7,627 bases of DNA from SIG452 sp045580405 (GTDB taxonomy: Bacteria; Bacillota; Clostridia; UMGS1840), in the NCBI GenBank assembly GCA_045580405.1, contig JAZNNT010000138.1, positions 1 to 7,627 on the forward strand, written 5' to 3'. This document shows, one piece after another, positions 1 to 5,280 of the stretch. How positions within the stretch are numbered: position 1 is the stretch's first letter; every line of letters starts with the position of its first letter. A program made the position numbers and the translations under genes. A model generated the notes under the pieces. That model worked only from the letters and a program-made list of their open reading frames with translations. It was not told the origin of the DNA and did not search any database.

Positions 1-3
1 TGC

Positions 4-33
4 TTGACTATTAGGCAAAAAACATGATATAAT
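4..33 (+). promoter_or_regulatory. Sigma-A-type promoter of the AraC-family gene (extended -10)
   Basis: TTGACT at 4-9 (5 of 6 to the -35 consensus) and a perfect TATAAT at 28-33 lie 18 bp apart. A TG dinucleotide at 25-26, one base before the -10, makes it an extended -10. Transcription should begin near base 40, giving a leader of about 40 nt before the ATG at 82. The gene therefore appears to have its own strong promoter; any upstream neighbour is outside the window. Confidence 0.75.
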
Positions 34-81
34 CGTCAAAAAGAAGAAGAAATCTCCCGAAGAAAGGAAGTGAAGCACAAA

Positions 82-915
82 ATGAACCATAACTTCGTTA
101 TGGAACCCGTCCATCCGTTTTTTGTGAATGTTTCCAAAATCAACGTAACATCGTCCAATGCAGAACGAAAAACCACCCCTCATATTCACGAATACTGTGA
201 GATATACGTCAACCTGACCGGAAACGTTTCCTTTGTAATCGAAAAGAATATTTATTCCGTTCAGCCGGGGGATATTATTCTTACAAAACCTTATGAATAT
301 CATCACTGTGTGTATCACGATGACAGCGACCATCTTCACTTCTGGATGATTTTTTCGGTGGATGAAAATCCGGAGCTTTTCAAGTTTTTAACCGAGAAAA
401 AATCCGGACACCGAAATCATATCCGACTATCGGACGAAACCCGTCAAAAGTTTCTGGCAAACTGCGAAAAGCTGGTGAAAAACAGTTCGGAAAATAAGAT
501 TGCATCCATGGCAATTTTCTTTAAAATCCTCTCCTATATCGAAGAAGGTATGGAAAAATACAAAGTATCCAATCAGAATATTTCCCTGCCGAAAAATTTA
601 AAGGATATTTTGGATTATATCAATAAAAATTTTGCCTCTATCCACACCATCAACGAAGTTTCCGACAAATTTTTCGTTAGCATTTCCACCCTGGAGCGAC
701 ATTTTAAAAAATACTTGTCTATGACACCGAAACGGTATCTGGAGGATAAGAAACTGCAGAACGCCTGCTTGATGCTCCGTCAAAACTCCTCGGTTACCGA
801 CGCCTGTTTTGAAAGCGGATTTGATGACTATTCCCACTTTATCACCATTTTTAAAAAGAAATTCGACGTGACTCCCCTAAAATACAAAAAATCACTGACA
901 ACCGAAAAACAGTAG
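82..915 (+). CDS. AraC-family transcriptional regulator with N-terminal cupin domain
   Basis: Predicted cytoplasmic DNA-binding regulator of 277 residues. The N-terminal part is a cupin-like ligand-sensing domain: P-H-x-H-x3-E at residues 33-40, a P-G-D turn at 62-64 and paired histidines at 74-75. The last ~100 residues form the AraC/XylS double helix-turn-helix, with the recognisable end 'FDDYSHFITIFKKKFDVTP'. The length is normal for the family, whose members often control sugar or glycan use genes nearby. The target is not visible here and may lie to the left. The frame is open from a GTG at 70, but AGGAAGTGA at 65-73 is a near-consensus ribosome binding site 8 nt from the ATG at 82 and overlaps that GTG, so ATG 82 is chosen. 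It is monocistronic, with its own promoter and terminator. The family call is firm; the inducer is unknown. Confidence 0.9.
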   Translation: MNHNFVMEPVHPFFVNVSKINVTSSNAERKTTPHIHEYCEIYVNLTGNVSFVIEKNIYSVQPGDIILTKPYEYHHCVYHDDSDHLHFWMIFSVDENPELFKFLTEKKSGHRNHIRLSDETRQKFLANCEKLVKNSSENKIASMAIFFKILSYIEEGMEKYKVSNQNISLPKNLKDILDYINKNFASIHTINEVSDKFFVSISTLERHFKKYLSMTPKRYLEDKKLQNACLMLRQNSSVTDACFESGFDDYSHFITIFKKKFDVTPLKYKKSLTTEKQ

Positions 916-943
916 AGGCAACACAAATACTATACAAAAAAGC

Positions 944-980
944 AAAAAAGCGACTGAGCATAAGTTCAGTCGCTTTTTTT
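944..980. terminator. Bidirectional intrinsic terminator
   Basis: An 8 bp perfect stem, GCGACTGA (950-957) with TCAGTCGC (966-973), has an 8-nt loop. It is flanked by six A (944-949) and seven T (974-980), so it has a T-run on both strands. It sits between the convergent AraC gene and the leftward zinc-ribbon/lipoprotein cluster and can end both. Confidence 0.9.
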
Positions 981-1008
981 AGAAAAATTTGTTACTCTGC
1001 CGGTTCAA

Positions 1009-1467
1009 TTACCCCAGATAACATGTTTCTGTGAAAAACACAATGTAAAGCTCTATGATGCAAAAGATGATGGAAACAATGGGAGCACACTTTGTGATAT
1101 ACCCTACGATTTTGGAAGTTTCGATTTGATGCTTTTTGGAGTGTACCAAAAGCACAATTCCCAAAACTAACAGAATGATTCCCATAATAAATGAAAGAAC
1201 CATAACAGTTTGCATCAGAGATTGCGAAGATTCCACCGCCCTTCTCTCTGCATAGGGCATGATTGCTTTCGCGTTACCTGACCAACGGTGTTCATAGCCG
1301 TAATTTCCGATAAAACCGCTGATAAATGCAATCACCGCACTAAACAGCAAACGATATGCAGGCAAGATACCCCTTTTAGGGGCAGCCTCACCGATTGGTG
1401 CTCCGCAATCCGGGCAAAACTGATCTGCGTCCTGTAACTGTTTTCCGCATTTTGAACAAAATGCCAC
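1009..1467 (-). CDS. Small zinc-ribbon membrane protein (last gene of the cluster)
   Basis: 152 residues. Cysteines C4, C7, C18 and C21 form a CxxC-x10-CxxC zinc ribbon of the kind found at the N-terminus of many clostridial membrane proteins. Three hydrophobic segments follow (about 36-54, 84-107 and 120-145), so the ribbon probably faces the cytoplasm on a membrane anchor. The start is GTG at 1467, with GGAGGAG (1474-1480) 6 nt away; this fits the second zinc-ribbon protein of the cluster, which also begins Met-x-Phe-Cys. It is the last of four closely spaced minus-strand genes, 38 bp after the lipoprotein gene, with a terminator about 30 bp beyond its stop. No enzymatic motif is visible. 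The ribbon may bind protein, nucleic acid or only stabilise the fold. Function unknown. Confidence 0.8.
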   Translation of the reverse strand: MAFCSKCGKQLQDADQFCPDCGAPIGEAAPKRGILPAYRLLFSAVIAFISGFIGNYGYEHRWSGNAKAIMPYAERRAVESSQSLMQTVMVLSFIMGIILLVLGIVLLVHSKKHQIETSKIVGYITKCAPIVSIIFCIIELYIVFFTETCYLG

Positions 1468-1505
1468 GACAAACTCCTCCTTTGTTCATTTTTTTCAATT
1501 GATTC

Positions 1506-1856
1506 CTACTGCTTTACAAATTTCATTCCGCCCATCCAAACAACATTTCCTGATCTTTTAAACGGTAAGCGTTCGGTTTCATTTGCAACCAAGGATACTA
1601 GTTCGAGTACAATTTCATCACCATCTAGTTCATAGTGTAAAAACGTTTCACCTTCTCGGTTTTTCATTACCAGCGTATCAGCCTTTCCATCCGGACTGAA
1701 CTCCAAATACTGTTCCGTGTATACCGTTCCGTCAGGCGCCTCATAATAGTATTTTCCTTTGAGGGGTTCCTCCTTTTTCTGACATCCTGACAAAGCCATA
1801 GCAGACAGCAATATACAAAGTAAAACTGCCACGCTTTTTTTCAAAGTACTTCTCAT
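1506..1856 (-). CDS. Small putative lipoprotein, unknown function
   Basis: 116 residues. A lipoprotein signal peptide is clear: basic start (R2, K6, K7), hydrophobic core at 9-22 and lipobox L-S-G-C with the lipidated cysteine at 25. The mature part of about 90 residues is predicted to sit on the outer face of the membrane. It is rich in short beta-like stretches ('YLEFSPDGKAD', 'HYELDGDEIVLEL'), a pattern seen in small lipocalin-like Firmicutes lipoproteins; that fold is an inference. ATG at 1856 is preceded by GGAGA 9 nt upstream. It lies 45 bp from the preceding lipoprotein gene and 38 bp before the last zinc-ribbon gene, so it is very probably cotranscribed. It and the 1902-2288 product look alike in layout and may be distant paralogues. 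Confidence 0.75.
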   Translation of the reverse strand: MRSTLKKSVAVLLCILLSAMALSGCQKKEEPLKGKYYYEAPDGTVYTEQYLEFSPDGKADTLVMKNREGETFLHYELDGDEIVLELVSLVANETERLPFKRSGNVVWMGGMKFVKQ

Positions 1857-1901
1857 AATTCCTGTTCTCCTTTTTTACCCAAAAATATTGTATCACTCAG
1901 T

Positions 1902-2288
1902 TTACCCTTGTGAATCCAGGAAGTCCTTCACACGCTCATTAGGAATAGAACGCCAGGTGTTTTTGTTTCCGTTTGGTGCTTTGTAGGTCAGCACGCCGTT
2001 GGCAATTTCCACAGAATTTAATGTGGAAGAATCCCCGTCACTAAAATCAATTGTAACAGTATCCCCTTCCACTTGGTAAGTGGCACTGAGCGCATCCCCC
2101 GTAGTCGAGTTTAAAAGTCCGCACTCTCCGTTTTCAAAAAACAAAAACCAATATCCGTCCTTATCCCAGCAACCAACAATATCTTCTTTTAGTTTTGCTT
2201 CTTTTGCTTGCATATCTGCCCCGTTGTTGCAGGCAGACAAACAAAACAGCATACATACCGTAAGAACTAAACTAATTATTTTTTTCAT
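1902..2288 (-). CDS. Small putative lipoprotein, possibly lipocalin-like
   Basis: 128 residues with a type II signal peptide: M-K-K start, hydrophobic core at 4-17 and lipobox L-S-A-C with C20. The mature part has the layout of small clostridial lipoproteins with a lipocalin-like domain: 'GCWDKDGYWFLFFENGECGLL', then 'YQVEGDTVTIDF' and 'NGVLTYKA', meaning alternating strands with a Trp and a Phe-rich first strand. This resembles the DUF5640 type, but from memory of pattern only. ATG 2288 is preceded by AAGGAG (2298-2303), which overlaps the stop codon of the upstream zinc-ribbon gene (stop 2302-2304, 13 bp gap), so translation of the two is probably coupled. Ligand and role are unknown. Confidence 0.78.
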   Translation of the reverse strand: MKKIISLVLTVCMLFCLSACNNGADMQAKEAKLKEDIVGCWDKDGYWFLFFENGECGLLNSTTGDALSATYQVEGDTVTIDFSDGDSSTLNSVEIANGVLTYKAPNGNKNTWRSIPNERVKDFLDSQG

Positions 2289-2301
2289 CTTTTTTTACTC
2301 C

Positions 2302-2754
2302 TTATTTTTCATTATATTTTGCAAATGTTTTTTCATTGGATAACACAAAGTTTCTCACACCAACCAGATAGTAAACAGAACCTGCCACCCCGATAACACC
2401 GCCGAAAATCAGATTATATACCAAAACAATTATGGGGACTGTCAATGATTGAAAATGCTCCACAATTCCCTGGGGTGATGTCAGCACAGTTTTGCTGTAG
2501 TTCATATCCTGAATAGAAGAAGCTATATTCAAGCCTCCCACAAGCATAAGTCCCCATCCGTATTCCATTCCTAAAACAATTTGGATAATCCCGATGATGA
2601 GCCAGATAATTCCGTTTAGTTTAACTCGCTCCGATAACTGAGAAAGCAAGTTATTATATGAAGTCGGCTCCCCGGAACGAACACGAGTACCGCATTTTGG
2701 ACAAAATACTGCCGTATCCTGCATCTCAGCTCCACATTTCGTGCAAAAACTCAT
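2302..2754 (-). CDS. Small zinc-ribbon membrane protein (first gene of the cluster)
   Basis: 150 residues, starting Met-Ser-Phe-Cys. C4, C7, C18 and C21 give the same CxxC-x10-CxxC spacing as the protein at 1009-1467, so the two are paralogous in their N-terminal part. Hydrophobic segments lie at about 46-64, 66-82 and 103-132, the last long and glycine-rich. The frame is open to an ATG at 2763, but AAGGAGG (2764-2770) abuts that codon with no spacing. The same site is 9 nt from ATG 2754, and only this start gives the N-terminus matching its paralogue. It heads the four-gene leftward cluster behind the promoter at 2799-2827. The cytoplasmic ribbon on a membrane anchor beside two lipoproteins suggests an envelope-associated complex; this is inference and no function is known. 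Confidence 0.8.
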   Translation of the reverse strand: MSFCTKCGAEMQDTAVFCPKCGTRVRSGEPTSYNNLLSQLSERVKLNGIIWLIIGIIQIVLGMEYGWGLMLVGGLNIASSIQDMNYSKTVLTSPQGIVEHFQSLTVPIIVLVYNLIFGGVIGVAGSVYYLVGVRNFVLSNEKTFAKYNEK

Positions 2755-2782
2755 AAGTTTCATCCTCCTTTTTTATTTTTTT

Positions 2783-2796
2783 AACAGCTGACTGTT
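2783..2796. repeat. Inverted repeat at the predicted start of the cluster transcript
   Basis: AACAG (2783-2787) and CTGTT (2792-2796) form a perfect 5-4-5 inverted repeat just downstream of the -10 at 2799-2804, over the predicted +1. Its position suits a repressor operator. A direct copy of ACTGTTT occurs at 2791-2797 and again at 2827-2833, on either side of the promoter core. No binding protein is proven; the adjacent RHH protein is a candidate. Confidence 0.35.
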
Positions 2797-2798
2797 TG

Positions 2799-2827
2799 AT
2801 TTTATCATATTTTGTTGAAGATTGCAA
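2799..2827 (-). promoter_or_regulatory. Promoter of the zinc-ribbon/lipoprotein cluster
   Basis: Read on the minus strand: TTGCAA (2827-2822) as -35, 17 bp spacer, and TAAAAT (2804-2799) as -10, with a TG one base before the -10 (extended form). The leader to the ATG at 2754 would be about 40 nt. This is the only good promoter seen ahead of the four-gene cluster. Confidence 0.6.
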
Positions 2828-2836
2828 CTGTTTTTT

Positions 2837-2853
2837 GAATTATTTTTTAATTC
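2837..2853. repeat. AT-rich inverted repeat in the divergent control region
   Basis: GAATTA (2837-2842) and TAATTC (2848-2853) form a perfect 6-5-6 inverted repeat. It lies 10 bp upstream of the cluster -35 and about 50 bp upstream of the RHH start. It could be an operator, but the surrounding T-rich sequence makes chance matches more likely. Confidence 0.3.
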
Positions 2854-2888
2854 TTTTTTTGACTATATCTTTCGTTTGCAAAATCGGT

Positions 2889-2894
2889 TAAAAT
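2889..2894 (+). promoter_or_regulatory. Possible -10 of the RHH gene
   Basis: TAAAAT at 2889-2894 matches the -10 consensus at 5 of 6. It would place the transcript start near 2901, only a few bases before the ribosome binding site GAGGAGG (2904-2910). The best -35-like hexamer, TTGACT at 2859-2864, is 24 bp away, which is too far for a normal sigma-A promoter. The promoter may therefore need an activator, or the real start lies elsewhere. Confidence 0.3.
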
Positions 2895-2918
2895 AGTATT
2901 GTAGAGGAGGATTACAAA

Positions 2919-3107
2919 ATGAAATTTGTCATTAAGAAACCTACCAGTCTAAACCGAACCATCCGCATGCCGGATACATTAATTGAAACTCTCGGAAAGC
3001 TCGCCAGCGAACGTGGCATTTCCTTTAATCAATTGGTAGTGCAATGCTGTGAATTTGCACTGGAACATTTGCAAACAATATCCGATGAAAAAGAAGCAGG
3101 CAAATAA
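2919..3107 (+). CDS. Short ribbon-helix-helix (Arc/CopG-like) DNA-binding protein
   Basis: 62 residues. The pattern is a basic beta strand 'NRTIRMP' (about 12-18), helix A 'DTLIETLGKLASERG', then 'ISFNQLVVQCCEFALEHL' as helix B. This is the classic MetJ/Arc layout: a dimer inserts the paired strand into the DNA major groove. Short proteins of this kind with a 'KFVIKKP' start are common in Clostridia. GAGGAGG at 2904-2910 is 8 nt from ATG 2919, an excellent site. It diverges from the zinc-ribbon/lipoprotein cluster and shares its 164 bp control region, so it may regulate itself and that cluster. No toxin gene follows (the next gene on + is 1.7 kb away), so it is not read as an antitoxin. The fold is well supported; the target is inference. 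Confidence 0.82.
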   Translation: MKFVIKKPTSLNRTIRMPDTLIETLGKLASERGISFNQLVVQCCEFALEHLQTISDEKEAGK

Positions 3108-3177
3108 AGTCTGTTTCTTTTTTTGAATCATTTTCTCTACAGTGATGCCCTACTTGATTCAAACAAAAAAAGACTTT
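3106..3177. repeat. Long imperfect inverted repeat after the RHH gene
   Basis: TTTGAATCA (3122-3130) pairs with TGATTCAAA (3155-3163). The match continues outward: AAAGTCT (3106-3112), which overlaps the RHH stop codon by two bases, pairs with AGACTTT (3171-3177), with a two-base offset in the A/T tract between. The loop is 24 nt. It has no T-run suited to termination on either strand. It could protect the RHH transcript 3' end. Confidence 0.4.
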
Positions 3178-3211
3178 CTATGTCATTATAAGAAAAATAA
3201 CATAGAAAGTC
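3165..3211 (-). terminator. Intrinsic terminator of the kinase gene
   Basis: A 12 bp perfect stem, GACTTTCTATGT (3172-3183) with ACATAGAAAGTC (3200-3211), encloses a 16-nt loop. On the minus strand it is followed by seven T (complement of 3165-3171). It lies about 20 bp past the kinase stop, the expected position. Confidence 0.8.
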
Positions 3212-3212
3212 C

Positions 3213-3234
3213 TGGACTTTTTGTCCAATTTTTT
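3213..3234 (+). terminator. Weak hairpin with T-run, possible terminator of the RHH transcript
   Basis: TGGAC (3213-3217) and GTCCA (3223-3227) enclose five T, followed by AATTTTTT to 3234. The 5 bp stem is short. It overlaps a second possible hairpin, AAAGTC (3206-3211) with GACTTT (3215-3220), so only one can form at a time. It ends at the kinase stop codon. Confidence 0.4.
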
Positions 3235-4738
3235 AATCGGGAATCACCGTGTCGCCTTCCAGAAGATATCCGGTAACTTCAGAAAAATCTTCCCAATAGA
3301 CATTGAGCTTACGAATCGCCTCGTTAACAAAGAAAGTATCTCTCATTGCAAACATCTCTCCGTTACACAGCTGAAAGCCAGTGCTTTCATCATATAAAAC
3401 ACACCAGGCGATGCTGTAGTTAGCATGACAGTAAAACTGTTCGCCAACGGCTCCAATGGAACACTCATTTAATCCAATTAACAGCTCCGTTGCACCGTCA
3501 CCATTAAAATCATAACAAATGATATCCGCATTGTTTCTGAGATTATCGGTATAATTGGGAGTGTAAGAATACTGTCCGAGATACTGAAACTGTTTCTGAA
3601 ACGTTTTGCCGTTCGGGTCAGTCAGATGAACCGACAACGCACCGTTGTGCAGTGTAAATTCTGCATCAATTACAGTATCGGTTTTCCCCAGCTTTAATCT
3701 TCCGTTTTTTGTCATATCATCTGTGAAAATCAAATGCTCCCAGGGAGTTTGCATTCCAAAAATACATACTTGAGAATAATACGGTAATTCCTGATACAAC
3801 GCCTCACTTTCGCCCACAGAAAACCCGGAAAAAGTGCCTTCGAAAGTTTCTCTTTTTGCCGGTTCAGGTTTCTTTGTGACCTCAGGAACCGAGATTTGGG
3901 GATCAGAAGTTTCGTTCGGTGCTACAGAGGGTGTTGGTTGCTCTGATAAAACGGCATCTTCAATTTCTACCGGTTGCGTTTTCGGTTGCGGATAACAAAA
4001 GAAACAAAAAAGCACTGCCACTATCACAATCAGTCCCGCAAATAAAAGCGAATAACGTAGGTAACGCCAGGTAATTGCCCTCTTGACTGCCTGCACATTG
4101 TGATAACGTTCAGATGGATCCACTTTTTTGCATTTTTCTGCAATCTTCTGCAAATATCCTTTATAATTGAAAGCATCCAGCATCATTTGCAGCGTAACAC
4201 CAAAGGCATAAATATCAGTCTTAAAATCAGTTGGAAGCATTCCGTACTGCTCAATGGGAGCATACCCGAATGTTCCCATCACTTCGGTATCACGACGAAT
4301 TTCTTTACGGTAAATCCGTGAAATATCATAGTCAGTGAGCCACACATGGAAGGAAGCATCAAGCAAAATGTTATCCGGTTTCAAATCTTTATGAATGATA
4401 TTCCAACTGTGTAACACTTCCAAGGCATTAAGGATTTGCCGAAAAATATCCGTTAGCTGTTTTTGATTCAGTTTTCTACCCTCAGTCAGAAGTTCCCCAA
4501 GAGAATCTCCCTCAATATATTCCTCCAAAACAATTGTATCCGAATCAAACACAACCTCGTAAACCTTGGGAATATGAGGATTACTGATTTTTTTCAGAGA
4601 TTTATAAACCTCTCGTTTATCCCCCGAAAGCACACGTTTAATATATTTGGTTCCCCGAGAATCCTCGACTATCATGACTGTCTGACGCTCATTTTGTTTT
4701 AACATTTTCAACTCACGAAGAGCAAAAATATCAATCAC
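3233..4738 (-). CDS. Membrane-anchored Hanks-type Ser/Thr protein kinase with extracytoplasmic domain
   Basis: 501 residues, numbered from GTG 4738. The kinase domain spans about 1-225: K34 (ATP lysine), E43 (helix C), catalytic H-K-D 116-118 with K120 and N123, metal D136, a G-Y-A-P-x-E-Q block at 158-164, D175 and R211. Catalytic residues are all present, so activity is likely. Unusual points are D-Y-D in place of D-F-G, H-K-D for H-R-D, and no clear glycine-rich loop. One membrane segment (about 229-249) leads to a Pro/Thr/Glu-rich linker and a ~200-residue outer domain. That domain carries D410-x-N-x-D-G-x-x-E418, a calcium-loop pattern as in FG-GAP/VCBS repeats. The frame opens at TTG 4744, but AAGGAG (4749-4754) is only 4 nt from it and 10 nt from GTG 4738; the choice is moderate. 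Kinases of this plan pass an outside signal to cytoplasmic substrates. The divergent HTH protein is a candidate partner. Confidence 0.88.
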   Translation of the reverse strand: MIDIFALRELKMLKQNERQTVMIVEDSRGTKYIKRVLSGDKREVYKSLKKISNPHIPKVYEVVFDSDTIVLEEYIEGDSLGELLTEGRKLNQKQLTDIFRQILNALEVLHSWNIIHKDLKPDNILLDASFHVWLTDYDISRIYRKEIRRDTEVMGTFGYAPIEQYGMLPTDFKTDIYAFGVTLQMMLDAFNYKGYLQKIAEKCKKVDPSERYHNVQAVKRAITWRYLRYSLLFAGLIVIVAVLFCFFCYPQPKTQPVEIEDAVLSEQPTPSVAPNETSDPQISVPEVTKKPEPAKRETFEGTFSGFSVGESEALYQELPYYSQVCIFGMQTPWEHLIFTDDMTKNGRLKLGKTDTVIDAEFTLHNGALSVHLTDPNGKTFQKQFQYLGQYSYTPNYTDNLRNNADIICYDFNGDGATELLIGLNECSIGAVGEQFYCHANYSIAWCVLYDESTGFQLCNGEMFAMRDTFFVNEAIRKLNVYWEDFSEVTGYLLEGDTVIPD

Positions 4739-4752
4739 TTTCAAACAACTCC

Positions 4753-4781
4753 TTGCAAATTTCCAACTTACGTAGTATAAT
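4753..4781 (+). promoter_or_regulatory. Promoter of the HTH gene
   Basis: TTGCAA at 4753-4758 and perfect TATAAT at 4776-4781 are separated by 17 bp. The start would be near 4788, giving a leader of about 23 nt before ATG 4811. Its -35 overlaps the kinase ribosome binding site (4749-4754). Confidence 0.75.
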
Positions 4782-4782
4782 T

Positions 4783-4811
4783 ATTATAGTAAATCTTAGG
4801 AGGCTTGTCAA
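4783..4811 (-). promoter_or_regulatory. Full-consensus promoter of the kinase gene
   Basis: On the minus strand, TTGACA (4811-4806) and TATAAT (4788-4783) are both perfect matches with a 17 bp spacer. The start would be near 4776, about 38 nt before GTG 4738. The -35 touches the first base of the HTH start codon (ATG 4811), and the -10 adjoins that of the opposing promoter. The two promoters mirror each other about base 4782 and cannot be occupied together. Confidence 0.8.
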
Positions 4812-5233
4812 TGCAAACTTTTACAGAAGAATTGTTTTTGGAGCTACAGCATGTGTCCGATATCAATTCCTTTTTCAAAACTCATGAGCATCAGTTTTTA
4901 AAGGAAACAACTGAAAGCTTTTTTAATAGCATCTTGGAACTTAGAAAAATGTCGATAGCCCAAATTGCAAAAAATTCAGGGATTGGAGAATATGCATATA
5001 AAATTTTCCGTGGAGAACGCACACCATCCCGTGATGTGCTCATTGCCATTGCATTTGGAATGGAATTATCGTTAGAGGAAACTCAGCTTTTGCTTCGGAT
5101 TTCCAAATTTGCGGGTCTTGATGCCAGAGAAAAGCGGGACAGTGTGATCATTTTTGGCATAACAAACAGACTGGATGTTTTTCAAACTGATGACCTCTTG
5201 GATGAAAATAATCTGCCAACTATCAATAAATAA
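4811..5233 (+). CDS. XRE-like helix-turn-helix protein, divergent from the kinase
   Basis: 140 residues. An N-terminal acidic helical part ('FTEELFLELQHVSDINSFF') precedes a lambda-repressor-like HTH at about 43-97: 'MSIAQIAKNSGIGEYAYKIF' then 'GERTPSRDVLIAIAFGMELS'. The C-terminal end has the block 'REKRDSVIIFGITNRL' and a final helix. From memory, proteins with this whole layout recur in Firmicutes, often beside a Ser/Thr kinase gene; that would need a neighbourhood search. The frame is open from TTG 4805, but TTAGGAGG (4796-4803) is 1 nt from it and 7 nt from ATG 4811, so ATG is chosen. It is monocistronic with its own promoter and terminator. It may repress the overlapping kinase promoter or itself, or be a kinase substrate (there are several Ser/Thr in the HTH). 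None of this is shown. Confidence 0.82.
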   Translation: MQTFTEELFLELQHVSDINSFFKTHEHQFLKETTESFFNSILELRKMSIAQIAKNSGIGEYAYKIFRGERTPSRDVLIAIAFGMELSLEETQLLLRISKFAGLDAREKRDSVIIFGITNRLDVFQTDDLLDENNLPTINK

Positions 5234-5236
5234 AGT

Positions 5237-5270
5237 AAAAAACCTCACAGGTCGTTCCTGTGAGGTTTTT
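5237..5270. terminator. Bidirectional intrinsic terminator
   Basis: A perfect 10 bp stem, ACCTCACAGG (5242-5251) with CCTGTGAGGT (5257-5266), has a 5-nt loop and is extended by A/T pairs (A 5237-5242, T 5266-5270). It is 4 bp past the HTH stop and 10 bp past the end of the leftward YgjV-like gene, so it can serve both. Confidence 0.92.
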
Positions 5271-5280
5271 GATTGTGATA

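Noticed and set aside
70..81. GTG start for the AraC-family gene, four codons earlier
   Set aside because: The ribosome binding site AGGAAGTGA (65-73) overlaps this codon and is correctly spaced only for ATG 82.
2755..2763. ATG 2763 as start of the first zinc-ribbon gene
   Set aside because: AAGGAGG directly abuts it; ATG 2754 has a 9-nt spacing and gives the N-terminus matching the paralogue.
2919..3107. RHH protein as the antitoxin of a toxin-antitoxin pair
   Set aside because: No toxin-sized frame overlaps or follows on the same strand; the next sequence is a hairpin-rich spacer and a convergent kinase.
3122..3163. Inverted repeat as ends of a small insertion sequence
   Set aside because: Only 24 bases lie between the arms, with no transposase and no clear target duplication.
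4100..4702. Open frames on + opposite the kinase gene
   Set aside because: They lie antisense to an intact conserved kinase and lack ribosome binding sites and family features.
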